From assembly GCF_949628215.1 (NCBI RefSeq), contig NC_134311.1, positions 10,723,582 through 10,787,581 on the forward strand: DNA of 64,000 nt, written 5' to 3'. The stretch is from Phalacrocorax aristotelis (taxonomy: Eukaryota > Chordata > Aves > Suliformes > Phalacrocoracidae). Of the stretch, positions 14,437 to 28,119 are shown one piece after another; positions within the stretch are counted from its first letter, which is position 1, and the number at the start of each line of letters is the position of its first letter. The position numbers and the translations under genes were made by a program. The notes beneath the pieces are model-generated. The model did no database searches. It worked only from the letters and a program-made list of their open reading frames with translations, and had not been told where the DNA came from.

Positions 14437-15014
14437 TGTCCTGGTTTCAGCCAGGATAGAGTTCATTTTCTTCCTAGTACCTGGTATAGTGCTGTGTTTT
14501 GGATTTAGTGTTGATAACGCACTGATGTGTGACTAAAAAGTTCTTGCTGAGCAGTGCTTACACTAGTAAAGGACTTTTCAGCCTCCAATGCTCTGTCGGG
14601 TGCACAAGAAGCTGGGAGGGGAGTGGGCACAGCCAGGACAGCTGATCCAAACTGGCCAAAGGGATGTTCCATGCCAAGTGATGTCATGACCAGTATATAA
14701 ACTGTGGGGACATGGCCAGGGGGCAGCAATCACAGCTCAGGGACTGGCTGGGCATCGATTGGCAGGTGGTGAGTGGTCACATCACTCGTTTTTCCCTGGC
14801 TTTTGTTCCCCTCCCCCGTTGTTTTCTTTATCACTACAATTATTACTACTATTATCATTATTTTGTTTTATTTCAATTATTAAACTGCTCTTATCTCAAC
14901 CCACAAGTTTTCTTACTTCTGCTTTTCCGATTCTCTCCCCCATCCCACTGTGGTGGGGAGGTTAAGTGAGCAGCTGTGGGGGGCTTTGTTGGTGACTGGG
15001 GCTAATCCATGACA
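14437..15014 (+). mobile_element. Solo LTR, ERVL-like, subfamily B
   Basis: This 578-bp TG...CA element is flanked by cctat / cctgt. Its 5' half is shared with the other copies. Its central part after the TATA box (from about 14702) differs from subfamily A and matches the copy at 28727. The CRE is degraded to TGATGTCA, a TATATAA box lies near 14695, and an ATTAAA polyadenylation-type signal lies near 14879. Confidence 0.85.
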
Positions 15015-18000
15015 CCTGTCCAAGGCAAATGACTGCTAAATTCAAATGGTGCTACATGACCTCCACCCATGCCCTTACAAATACAGTCTCCTTCCAGTCA
15101 CCTTATTTTATTTTCACTGTATTGAACACGTTGCCATGAGGCACTAGGCATTACATTAAAAGGCTGTAACCAATTGAATTCAGACTCTCAAGGCTAAATC
15201 CTTTATCTAATAAATCATATGCACTCCCTATTATCATGTGCAGCCTTCTACTATAGCATAAATTAACCCCTTATACCTACCTTACTTTCTCTTAGGATAC
15301 CTCAAGGTATGACCATCTTTTAATTCTAACTAGCTCCTAGATGAGAACAACGTTATGACAGACTTTGGAAAATAGAAGCTGATGGTTTCTGTTGGTGATG
15401 ACTGGCACAGCTCTCTCTCCAGGCCTTTATTTATATGGTAAGTTGTTTTGTTACCATGTTAGTTTACATTATGATGCAGAAGCAGTACCTGGAAAAGAGG
15501 ATATCCATTAATAAGGTCATCGTAGCAGACATCCCTCATCACGTGTGGATTCGGCAGCTTGTCTTGATGGACGGCAGTCAGCCTTGAGAATATTGGGGGC
15601 TGGCTCTGCAACAAAACTATCTGTTTGAGTGGGGGGGCTGGGTTACCCAGGCTTCTCCCAGCTCATGCTACAGTTTTACTGGTAAGGGATGGACCATTAA
15701 TTATGTTACTTGTAATTCTGCCTAAAGGAATGACCTGGCACTTGCATCTGCGTGGTTGTACTTTAAGCAGCACACAGCAGGACTCAAGACTGTCTAAAGC
15801 AAAAAGCAGAAGCAAAGTTCTGCTTCCTCCAAATTCCTCATAAAGGAGAGAGAAAAGCTGCCTATGCAGTCAAGAAGAAATGTGATATTCTGAACGATTT
15901 TGCAAGTAAAAATTTATTTTTGCTAATTCCTCTGCTCTCAGGACACTAAGGGAGTTAAATCATGCATCCCTTGTGCTGTGCATTACAGAGATCAGCCATA
16001 TTTTTTAGCAGCTCATTCTATTCTTTTCCTCCATCACCAGGGACAAGATGCCTAAGCATTGTTGTTGCAAGACAAGGTCTCTTAAAAGTCGTGTCAAATC
16101 AAATTTAATTCAGGGGTTACAGAGGAATGCCATCAGTATTCCACATGCTTTACATTACATTTTAGGACTCTCTCATCCCCTACATACCCCATAGAAGCAC
16201 ACTGTCCCTGCAACCAGCAACATTTGGTGACACTGCAGAAACCAGTAAATTGCTAGCACAAAGCACTAGAAAAAGCTAGGTAGTAAGAAGCCTACACCTG
16301 CAAGTAGAATTAGCTGCACAACCCAAGAGGAATTTTCCCTCTTTGTAATTCTTTAAAGGCCATTAATGTAATCAAGTTGTGTTTGGTGTCTTCTACCAGT
16401 ACAATAAACCAAAAAGGAGTCAGATTATAAAAGTTATTTTATTAACTAGTGAAAGACCTGGTTTTCAAAAGGCCCCTCTCTCTGCTGTAAGATATAACCA
16501 CAAAATTCTTATCAAAACCAATCCCACTGTTTCTTGTGTAAAATATTTGTCTTCTCAAGTGCTTTGAGAACAGCAGATGACAGCAAGAAACATGAGAGCA
16601 AGTCATAGCAGGCCAATAACATGCTAAGGGAGAAAACCAGTTGCCTCATTCAGAGTTGCCACCTCTTTGTAAAGCTAGACTCCAAACACATTCTTTAAGT
16701 GCACTTTGGCACCTCTGTTTAACTTGGCTTGAACCTGCTCAATAAAACAACATTCTGCATGTCCCGGTTTTCACCAGATAATGGAGTCTTCTGGAACAAA
16801 CAGATTCACACTGGAAATGAAATAAATCTGGACTTCAAGATGACAGAAGAATGTGTAGCACAAACTTGTCATCTTTGTATCCCTCAGGAAGTTTTTCCTC
16901 TGACCTGCTAGGAAATTACAGGGCTTTTAAAGTCTCAAAGGCATTAAACTAGAATAGGCATGGTCATAATTATTAAACTAGCACATTCAACCTGCAAGCA
17001 GAGCAGAGAATAGTGGAAGTGGAAGGTGACAGCTCACATTATTTGAAAAAGTATGGACATGACTCATTAGATTTTCTGGGACAGACAGAAGAGTAGAGGA
17101 TTAATTTTATTTACTTTATGAGTTCACCTTTGTCTCCTGCATGTACTCTAGTCCTTCATCTAACTGCTTGACAGTCACCTCCTTGTCACTGTCTTGGCTC
17201 TTAGCTCTGGAAACTGTACCACTTTCCAAAGGAATAGCAATATTTTATACTGAAGAGATTTATAAGACGTCGCCTATGGTCACTGTCTGCAAATGCTAAG
17301 TTCTGAGGAAGAAAAACAGTATCAAGGGGCAAACTTAGTTAATGAGAGCAAATGTAAAACCTCTTGGAGGTTCCAAGGCCCAGCATCTTCTCTCCCATGC
17401 CAGTACCTCTTTCCAACATAGCACATCTGGCCATCGATCTGTGATTAAGAGAGATCAGTTACTCATTCGCCTTTCGTACCCTGAGTAAAGGCCTCTGTAT
17501 GTTTGAACTTACTCAAGTGATTTCCGTACACCTCCAACTAGTCTGTAGGTTTGGACTCTGCCACAGTGAACGGTTTTCTGGCACCAAGTACTTTTGATCA
17601 GGGGAACAAAATGCAGTCTCCTCCAAGCTGAATTATCACTATCCCATTGAAGGAAAAACCTCCATCTGCTACTCACACTTCTGGTGCTGACAACCACAAC
17701 AAAATTATGGAAAAATATTTTAATTCAGAAAATTACATTGTTCAAGACTCCATTAGAAATATCAAGCATTATATTTATAACGATATTACTTATAAGTGTA
17801 TCTACTGCTTATAAGGACATTCCTTACAAGAAATTAAACTCCTTCAAAACAGCTTACCATTGATCTCTGCTCAAGATCCAAAGGTCTATGTCAGTATCCC
17901 ATCCCAACTCTTTACAGAGATGCAAAGTCTGAATCCTTCAGCCCAGATTGTGTCCAGAAAAAAGAATGTCAGTGCTAAGTGCTCAGTGCTGGGAGTTTCC

Positions 18001-19580
18001 CTTCCTTCTTACCCCATGCTGGGTGCACCATATAGTTATTATAATTATTAGTTGCTTGGTAGGTAACAGCAGTTGTCGACACCCTTCCGGTGGAGTTTAA
18101 ATTAAGCTGCTGCATAAACTACAAAAAAAAAAACAAACCCAAAACCAAACCAAAACAAAAGAAACAAACCACTCACCAAGTTAACAAATGGACTCTCTTT
18201 GCAGGTGAAATAACATCTCTACAAAGTAAAGGTGGCCCAAAACAAGGAGATGAGGTGGGTAGAAAAAGCCATAAGGCCAGAACAGCGCTTTTCCTACACT
18301 TATCAAAATACTCTTTAATTTTTTTTTAAAAAAAGGAAACAACGCAAGGAAAACCTTATCCTTTTAGTACCATAGAAATTTGACGCAGGTTACCCAGAAG
18401 TTACTTCTCTTCATCACCTTGCCAAGACACATGAGTTTGTAGACAGCAAATGTGTTGTTAGTAACCAGAATCATGCAAGTACTTGTTTTCCTTTGACATG
18501 GAGTGTGGAGGGCCCTTTTGACATGGTGAGGATTTTTTTAACAGCATTCCCAAACTGGTCAATCTAGCACACAGCTGTCCTAGTTGCCTGGGACCTAAAT
18601 ACTGGTAAAAAATAAAGGCATCTTTCTATCAGTCACAGCAGAGGAAGAAATAAATAAAGGAGAAGAGAGGTAGCCACCAATACTGCTCTCTCCTTTCATC
18701 TCTCTCAGACAACATATTTACTGAGCTGTCGTCTTGCCTATCATTACTAACAGAATACCACTGCCTAAGCGGGAACTGTCTTTTACAAATTCGTCCTATT
18801 CAGTTTTGCTCCTAAGAGTTACCAAAGACAACTTTGGACTGTGGGGGAATTCCAGACCCACACGAATGCTACCCTACCAAATGACCTGTCTGCAGTACAA
18901 ACCAGAACCCTGCTGTTTACGCCAGGGTCAATTCAGTCTAAAGAAAGAACATACTCCATTCTTCTTATAAAACCACTTCAGTAGTCTTGAACAGTACTAC
19001 ACAGGTTAAACTGAAACCTGTCCTGAACTCAGACAGGTATTAAACAGGTTAAAACTTCCATTTCATAAAATAATTACATGCAATTTAACTTCTTCAAATG
19101 TCCAATATGTGAACAGAATGACAGGTGTGATACTTACTGCATGGTAGCAGACAAGAATTTTATTTCAAATAGAGGCTTTCAGACCCAGAAATGCCCGTTT
19201 TAGTTAAAAAATGCACGACGACCAGAATCATTTCTACATTTTAAGCAAGGACATAACAAGCAAGGAGTGTAGTGTGCACTCCTCCTGCTCTTCTCTACCA
19301 GAAAGCCTGTCTGTAACTTTCTCAGCTGTATCTACTGAATGAAAGTCACTCTCTTCCCTCATCCTTAGACTATCATGTTATAAACAATGATGGCACTGCT
19401 GCAAGAGTTTTTCTTACAGAACATTTCCAGTTTTAACTTGATGTAACACCACAGGTAATCAAAACTGACACACCTGCCAAAACAGTGGTGCATCTCAGGG
19501 GTTTGCCTTGTAACACCTTGGGGTTTGGGACCTGCAAGAGAAATTTCAGTTGCTTCACGCTTTCAAAATACAGGTGTTGC
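15015..19580. other. No gene seen; presumed intronic
   Basis: Unique AT-rich sequence with an A/C-rich low-complexity tract at about 18121-18172. No supported coding region. Confidence 0.45.
18121..18172 (+). repeat. A/C-rich low-complexity tract
   Basis: A run of A followed by imperfect CAAAA/CCAAA units. It could be a simple repeat or the decayed tail of an unrecognised retroposon. Confidence 0.7.
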
Positions 19581-19872
19581 TGTGCTGGTTTTGGCTGGGA
19601 TATAGTTAATTTTCTTCACAGCAGCCAGTATGGGGCTATGCTTCGGATTTGTGCTGAAAACAGTGTTGATAACACAGGGATGTTTTAGTTTGTGCCGAGC
19701 AGTGCTTACACAGAGCCAGGGCCTTTTCTGCTCCTCACCCCACCCCACCAGCAAGTGGGCTGGGGGTGCACAAGGAGCTGGGAGGGGACACGGCTGGGAC
19801 AGCTGACCCCAACTGACCACAGGGATATCCCACACCATATGATGTCATGCTCAGCATAGAAATCTGGGGGAA
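19581..19872 (+). mobile_element. Truncated LTR, 5' half only, subfamily A-like
   Basis: This piece contains the LTR 5' end through the decayed TATA region and stops at CTGGGGG, where a second LTR begins at once. It resembles the copies at 9797 and 36989 more than its immediate neighbour. It is preceded by gttgc, which pairs with gttgt after the second LTR (20457-20461), so the two pieces together look like one insertion unit. Confidence 0.8.
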
Positions 19873-20456
19873 TGTGCTGGTTTTGGCTGGGATAGTGTTA
19901 ATTTTCTTCCTAGTAGCTGGTATAGTGTGTTTTGGATTTGGTATCAGAATAGTGCTGAAGGCACATTGAGGTTTTAGTTGTTGTTAAGTAGTGGCTAAAT
20001 GTTGTTAAGCAGTGCTTACACTAGTTAGGGCTTTTCATGCTCTGCCAGGGGCACAAGAAGCCGGGATGGGAGGGGGCACAGCCAAGTCAGCTGATCCAAA
20101 CTGGCCAATGGGATATCCCACACCACATGACGTCATGCTCAGTATATAAAGCTGGGGGAAGGAGGAAGGGGGGACATTCGGAGTAATGGTGTTTGTCTTC
20201 CCAAGTAACCATTACGTGTGATGGAGCCCTGCTCTCCTGGGGATGGCTGAGCACCTGCCTGCCCATGGGAAGTAGTGAATGAATTCCTTGGTTTGCTTTG
20301 CTTGCATGAGCAGCTTTTGCTTTACCTATTAAACTGTCTTTATCTCAAACCACAAGTTTTACCTTTTTCCCATTCTGCCCCCCATCCCACCGGGGTGGTG
20401 GGAGTGACCGAGCAGCTCGATGGTACTTAGTTGTCAACTGGGGTTAAACCATCACA
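19873..20456 (+). mobile_element. Full-length LTR, mosaic of subfamilies A and B
   Basis: This TG...CA element of 584 bp has a 5' half like subfamily B and a 3' half like subfamily A: from about 20155 it shares the segment with the GTTTGTCTTCCCAAGTAACC motif. It retains a perfect TGACGTCA at 20128-20135 and a TATATAAA box at 20143-20150. It also has a small internal duplication of a GTTGTTAAG unit around 19978-20008. Confidence 0.8.
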
Positions 20457-23400
20457 GTTGTACAGCATACAAATATGCTGCATAAACAGAAGCCCAAGGA
20501 TGTAGTCGTAATGAAAAACTTTCAGCCCCTTCACTATGTTGTTACATGGTAGGTGCGTGTTTTACATCTGACAAAATAAAATAATGTTATTGGTTTGAAT
20601 TCCTCTCTCTCCTCATTAGTGCTAAGATTCTGCTATAAATCCCTACAAAAGCAATAGTGGCATTTAGGAAAGAAGCTTTAGTAAAATTTGCAGCTCACAT
20701 AGTCTCCAAGTCAGGTTATTTTTCAGTCAACAGAAGTACTGGACTAAAAGGGAACTCATTCACTGAGACAAGTTTTAGTTTTTCCAGAAAATCATCGGTC
20801 TCTCCAGAAACTTGTTAACATCAGTGTTAGAAATAGGTGTGGATTTGGGGCCCACAGCTGCTTTCTGCTTGCAACATTCAACATTCACTCCAACCACAGT
20901 GCTGATACGCATCCATATAGTTTATCCAAATTACAGTTCAGAGAAGGTGACTACTAGGCCTCTGGAGCGAGGGCGTAGCTGTTTGGTCAGCGTCAATCAC
21001 TGTGGAACTGGGATGAGTTAGTTTATAGCACTGCAGCCTGTTGTGGCAATTTGCCACAGTACGTCTCTTTGCCTAACATGCAAGTGTCCAGACAGAAACC
21101 TGGCAACCTATGCTCTATTCTGTCAAGGGTTTTAAAGCTGTCATTCCAATAGGCTTTGAAATAAGCTTTATGATGAACTGGTTAACAGTTTCGCCACATC
21201 AAAAGTTCCTGCGTTCAGATGCTGTGCAAAACACTGATCTGTCATGTGCTAGCCTGCACAGTTGCCTACTGCGCACGCTGAGCAACCTCAAAATTAGTAT
21301 TGGCCCCAGAAGCCTAGAGCACTTAGTAACTGTTCTGCATTAAAATGCACGTGGCACCAATTCACTAATTCCAGAAGCTATCTCCTCCTATATAGTCCAA
21401 ACATCATCTTGAGCAAAAACTGAGAAAAGGCTTAAGAAACCCTCCTAGCTCTCTGACAGACAGACTTCTGCAAAATCCTAAGTAGTAAAACATATAGTAC
21501 CAATGGTTCTTCACTATTTTTTCATTTAGAATATTCATCCACTACTCACAGTCTACATGGCAAATGAATTAAATGTGACTGGATTCATTGGGGGTCTTCA
21601 AGCAGGAAGTCTGAACTATTTCTGAGGTACTGTGAAGTGTGAGAGTGGATGGCACCCCAAAGACTCCGATGCACATGGCACACTGGGAACAGAAACAATC
21701 GTATTTTCATGGAGCAACATGAACTGCTCCCAACTTGCAATCTGCCCTGCTGCAGGAACCTACGTGATCACGCATTCCTGTCAAGGCTTATGATGGCCTT
21801 CAACAACAACTTTGTTACTTGCTAATCCATCAACCAGACAGCGAAGTATCTCTGTGACCATTTACATTTGGCCAAGATCATTAGCAACGCAGGCTGTTAG
21901 AACTGCTGGTAATGACCATTTTCACAATATGACCATCTGCCCAGGGGAAACAAACCTAATCTGAAACACTAACATTTACCTGGGGGGAATAAACAAGCAG
22001 AAGCTGCCTTGTTTATTACACCTGTTGAGAAACCAAGTCCATGTCAATACTCTCCATCTTCACCTTATTTCACATGTGTTCACAGAAAGTCCACTGCAAC
22101 GACACATGATAATGATTAATTCCAAAGACATAATATCTATGTGTGTTATTGACTTTAAAGAACTTAAGGGAAAATATGCAATTATATCTCTATTACACTT
22201 ATCAACTGATTTCCTAGGAACAAGATGCTACACAGTCCTCCTGTCCTGCTTCCCAAATAACTTTCTGAACCATCAACCAGCTTCAATGCCATTTGAGAGA
22301 GTAGTTCAAACCTCAAAATAAATACCATACTCCAGAACTCATAAAAATTAGCAGCTGGACAGGAATGAAAACAACTACTGACCTCACTAAGGAAAATCCT
22401 AATCACTCAGGACATGGGGAGTTGAAAATTAGTTACAGTGCGTCCTCTGTCTTACCTTCTGAAACCTCTGACAGAACATCAGGAGGAGGAGTTGGAGAAT
22501 CGAGGGAAAGGAGGTCAGAAACCAGGCTTCATTAGCTCATGAAATAAAATTTTAAAAATTATAAATACACCTGGCACATATAAGTCTTCATCTCACCATG
22601 TCTGGGCCATTCTGCATCACTGCTCAGTTAGCAGTCTTCCTACAGTCGTGCCACATTGCTCAAGACATTTCTTACAAGCAAACTACCATGCTGAAATAAA
22701 AAGGATCTGTCAGCAACACAAAGAAGTTTTCATTACATCGGAGCAATAGTTGCCCTCCACCCAACGTAAGTGACCAGAAATACTCTGTTATTTGTTATTA
22801 TGAGGATGATACAGGATAGCCCACAGAATAACTGTATGCACATACTGTACAGTGGATAATATTAATGCACATTTGTAGCCTCTAACACTCATGCAGGCTA
22901 ACACACAAAGACCAATTTGTATCTGGCATCAAGTCTGTAAGAGAGAGGTCTGTAGCACACATACAATAGACAGAAATCTCAGGTTAAATTGGTAAGGTTC
23001 TTAGCTTTTTATTAATTTGGTTTTAAATGGTTTTGCTCTGTTCTACATTCTGCAGCCAGTCTCAGGACCAAGTACTAGAAATCAGGAGCTGAGATGCTTT
23101 GCAATATAGCTAATGCTTCTCTCCACCGCAGAATGGGACTTACGGATGTCACGATGAGACAAGATCACTTGACTACTTTAGATTGCCTTCTACACAGCAC
23201 AGACTCCTAAACTCAGAATACCAGGCTTCCAAGCTGTTAGTGTCATGTCTCCTTTTAGAAAGGTCTGAAGGCAAAGAGACATGATTCAAAGTGTAAGCAC
23301 CACTCTAAAGAAAATAGCCTTTTTCCCTCAGAAGCTTTACCATAGGAAATCAGCAAGATCAGCTCGTCCAAGCCTAAACATATCATCTCAAGTGATCTGA

Positions 23401-26400
23401 AGACTGCCTGCTGATAAAAAGCAGGTCATGCTCCCATGCTAATAGCCATGTTCTTCTGGTTGTCCCTATGTGCCAGCACCAGCTCTACTCATTAGCCAGT
23501 TCAAGATAGAAAAGCAGGAAAAAGGTTGTCCTTCCCCCTGCTGCCTCTCTCAGAGAAACGAAAGGGGATTGGATTTTCAGTGTGACTAGTTTCCCAAGCT
23601 GAAACAGTCCTAAGGCCAAATAAGAGAGAAACAGGACCAACTCTCTGAGCGGGAGCTAACTATTAGATCAGTTTGGTTGTGTGTGCTAAAACTTCATCCT
23701 AAGCTTGACCTCATCTGTGCCCTATTAGAGGCTTGGTCCCACAAGTAATATGACTGACAAAGATCTCTAAAAATACACACAACATGAAACATTTCCTCTG
23801 CAGTTGGGGGTAAATAAATTGGCTGGGTGGAGCTTTGCCTATCATGCTTATTGGATTCTGTGATTCGGGCCTAGGGGTTTTTCACATCTGAGAGAAGAAA
23901 TACAGTGATGTTTATGCTCTTCCCGGAAAGAAAGAAACACTGCTCAGCAGGAAAACCAAGTGAGTCTCTCTCCTGGAATCTAGTGTGGCATTTTGGTTTC
24001 TTATTTTACCGCACAACTTTAACAAGACCAGCACTGAGTAGTACAAGTGAGAAAGCATTAGGAATCCTGTATCTCCTATCACTGTGGAGATGCTTTCATT
24101 ACTACTATTTTATTGGCTGCCAAGATGACCCTTTCACAGACGGATGAACAATAATGTTAGTCTAACCCTTTATTACAATTGATTGCAAGCAGATGGGAAT
24201 GCTAGAGTCACAAAAATGTAACACAGAGTCTGACACTGCAGCCAGATGGAAATTCCCATGGAAAGCCAAGCAGCCTTTGTAGGGTATTCCATCTCTGTTT
24301 TTCCAGTAGACTATGACGTCTACATTTTCCCCATGGCAGATATTCCAATAAAGATCAATATTTTCTTCTTATCTGTGCAAGTGTTCCTTTACTTATACAG
24401 CCCTCAATAACATCAACAAGGTGAGATGGGTACTTTATAAGCGCTTAGATGAGACCGTGGGTTCCTACTGGAATTGCTTGTCCCTGGTTGAGAGAAAACG
24501 ACCATTATTTGTTAGGATGGGCAGAATCCAGCGGCCCAACAGAGGTGAAGCTGCCACAGCCCCATGCTCTGAGGTGCAACCAGTAGTAAGGTTAAGCGTG
24601 CATTCCACACGCAAACACATGTACAACACATATATATACACATGACCAGATCAACACAGGCAGATGGTTTGTGCTACAAGGTAGAATGTGTGTATCTCTC
24701 CTTCCTCTCTGTGTTCTCAGGGAAGGAGAGTTTTCTTTCAGAAGATGGTAAACTTCATGTGGGTAAAACAGATGTCCTCAAAGTAGGGGAGTTACACACA
24801 GCATTTTGTAGAGACAATGAGCTTCCCTGGGAAGCACCCATCCTTACTTGTCCCTAGATAAGCACCACAAAGTCAACAGGTATCTGATCCCTAAACATGG
24901 CCAAAAGGTTCTTCCACAATGAATGTATTCTCTCCTTCACCACCTACAATCAGCTCATCTAGAAGTGACTGTGAATGGGTTTTCCCTTGTTGCCTTTTTT
25001 TTTTTTTGAGAAAATAAAATTTCTTCAGTTTCTCCTATAACAGCTAAAAGACTCTTAACTATTGCTTTATATCCCCTTGAAACTTTAGTATTTAATCACA
25101 ACATCCAAATAGCTCATGAATCACTCATGAAATCACAATAGAAGGATAACAAGGGATGGCTGGGGATGCAATTCTGCTCTCCAGTGTGTAAACAGAGTAA
25201 AAGCATTTTAACAGTGATTCAGATGCAGCTTTGCAATGCAACACTAAGCTGTTCTGCGTTTTGTTTTAGCAGATGAAAGGACTGGTCGTCACCTGATTTA
25301 AATCCATGTTGTTCCATTTAATGCAACAGAGCTATACATCTGTACACCAAATTTAAATTTTGTTCTGAGATTTTTACTGCAAAGAGTGAGCCAAATTGAA
25401 GGTGAGATGAATTAGCATTAATTCTGAACTGAACTGTCAAAACCACAGCCAGACATTAAAACCATGTCCCCAGTGGTAAAGCTTTTGATCAGACTCTGAC
25501 CTCTCTGGCGTTACAGTATAGACGTTCTTAATGCGATTACTCTAGCTGTAACCTAGACATGGATCTGACATGATTTATTTTCATGTGATGTCTTGAATGA
25601 ACCCATTTCAGCTCAGTATACATAACTAATCTCTCAAACTGATCTCTCACCGTACAATTTCAGCCATGTATCAAGATCTGATTCAGCCTGCTACTTATTT
25701 CTGTTCTGCTCAGTCAAGTCTATTAAAGCCAGAATTTTCTGATGCTATAACATCCTCAGTAAAAAAAGAAAATCTCTACTGCCTTTTTTAACATTAACTT
25801 TGTGTCAACGTTAAAAAAAAAAATATCAGAGGAACATATTTGCTGCTGCTTTAGACTGTGTATAGTGACTAGTAAATGTGCCCTGTGTCCTGGGATCTTT
25901 TGTAATAGATCTAATTTCAGAAAAACTCATCCTTATCCCTTTAGTACAAGCTTGAGTTACACTAAATTTCAGTTAGATATTCTGATCTTCCTAACACTAC
26001 ATGTTAATACTACATGCTAATTACAGTTTAGCTCAAATCATTTCAATATGTGCACAGGACTTAAAAAAAATTAAAAAATATATAATAAATGCAACACCTC
26101 CAATTCAGTTTAGATCCCTACACACTAGAAGTCATACATACCTTAGATGTGTTTAAGGAATACAGACAGATACAGCAAATAAAAAGCAAGGATAATGTAA
26201 TAATCCTGTCTTTTAAAAAAAATTAAGAACTGAAAGAGAAAGTAATTTAATGCCTCACCAAAAGACAAATCTATGCATCAAATCTACCACAGCCTTCTTG
26301 ATTCTCTGTCCAGTCTTTCAAACACAAAACCATCCTCCCCACAGTTTCATTCACAAACTGAAGACCTCTGGGCATAGATAATTTATAGCAACACCACAAT

Positions 26401-27914
26401 ATTACTACAGCATTAGCATCAGCAGTAGCAAACCAAGAATAACAACCACAGGAGCATTTATGTATCAGTAGGGTCCTGCTCTACATCTGCTGAAGTCATC
26501 CTGTGCCTTGCTAAAGAAACTGCTTATCCATACCAGTCTTTCAGTCTGTCACATTATAGTAGGTTGTCCCAAGCATCAACAGGATTTTTAACAAAATACT
26601 TTCTAATCTTAAGAGCATCCAGGAATTACTTTGGTGCTTACATCAAACATTCCTAAGCTTCAACTTTTTTCCCTATTCTTTTCCAAATATCCCTGTAATT
26701 ATGCAGGGCATGTCCCCTGGCTTTCTAAACTCTCTACACTTCATTGACCAAATCACTTTGGTTCACGTATAAATTTAGCAATCCTTACAGATTCCTACAA
26801 GAAGAGAAGCAAATCTGCCTGCTAATGCCTTGTAACTTTTGCTTATCTTAATACTCAGCCCAGTCTTCCTTTTCAATCACCAGTGAGTTCTCACTGTCAT
26901 TAGAGTGACGAGTTGAAAGGGCTAGTACTGCACTAGAAGCACCCACCAGACCCTGGAAACATGGCACTTTGCTAGTGCATATTCATGAACCAACCAAGCA
27001 CTTTCATTTCAAGCCATAGTGCTTGCACTAATTTCAGAAATGCAATTTCTCAATTAATTTCTGAAATTGCATTACTGTCTCAGAACTGTCATCACAGAAG
27101 GCTGAGCCTGTTTTGGGCACTTAAAATTAACATGCTGGTGGCTACCTGCAGTCCTACTACAAGCTGGCCCAAAGACTTGGTATTGAATTACAGTGGCCAG
27201 TCACTGGGAGACATTCCAGCATTACACTGGCTGGGGTGGTCCTGAAGTTAGGACATTTTGCTACCAACACAGGTAAATTCAGTCTCTTTGAGGGCTTGTC
27301 TTCACAGAAGCAGGCTCCAGAATAGAAGTTTTCTTACTCTGAAATGTGAGGAATTCCTCTTCTTTACAAAAAAGCATGCCTTCCTTTAGGGCTCTAAAAA
27401 CCTAGGCTGATTCATCAAGTGATTAAGTAGAGGAAAGCTTATCTTAGCAGCCAATTATCCAAGATTTTGGAGAAAAAGGCATCTGTCTTAAGAGTTGTAT
27501 ATACTTCTCTTCTGCCAACATAGTAACATATGCTCCTAGTGAGTCAACGTTTGTGTCAATAACTGGGTTATTTTGCTAATAAAATTTAGCCCACTCCCCA
27601 AACAAAATAATTTTTTCTACCAAAAAAGACATTTATTTTTAAATCAATAAAATTACATTTTGCTTAGAGTGCATATCTGCATATCTGTTAGCTGGTGATA
27701 TGATTATTTTTCAGTCTTTGCCAACTTAAGCATAAAAGTAAAATTTCTCAGCATAAAGCAAGACTGCCTGTTCCAGTAAGAATATGAGAAGATGAAATGC
27801 CTTTTCCAGATTGTAACCTGCTCGTCTGTCCATGTCCTCTGACTGATCACATTGACTCACTCTTTTTTCCATTAAATACAGTCAAAGCAGAAATGAGCAA
27901 ACCTTTGCAACTAT
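20457..27914. other. No gene seen; presumed intronic, upstream of IFNK
   Basis: Unique AT-rich sequence. It contains a T tract near 24997-25008, short AT-rich stretches and an inverted repeat at 27030-27073. No supported gene. Confidence 0.45.
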
Positions 27915-27964
27915 TTGAAACTGAAATCAACAATAAAGCTTGGCAGTATCACAGCTGATAAAAA
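27915..27964 (+). promoter_or_regulatory. Putative IFNK promoter: ISRE/IRF element and TATA-like box
   Basis: The sequence GAAACTGAAA at 27917-27926 is an exact match to the GAAANNGAAA core bound by IRF factors and ISGF3. About 31 bp downstream a TATA-like GATAAAAA lies at 27957-27964. Both sit 155-205 bp before the IFNK start codon, the arrangement expected of a virus-inducible type I interferon promoter. Motif presence is seen; function is inferred. Confidence 0.5.
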
Positions 27965-28119
27965 TGCAACTCCTAACAAATGAGTAATACGCAGCATGTC
28001 ATACAGAGGAAATAAATTCAGAGACATGGAAGAGAAGCATGTGAAGACAGGCAAGACAACCATAAACTGCAAGCTTACGTATCTGCAAAAAGGAAAATAG
28101 TGCTGACTACTTCATTAGC

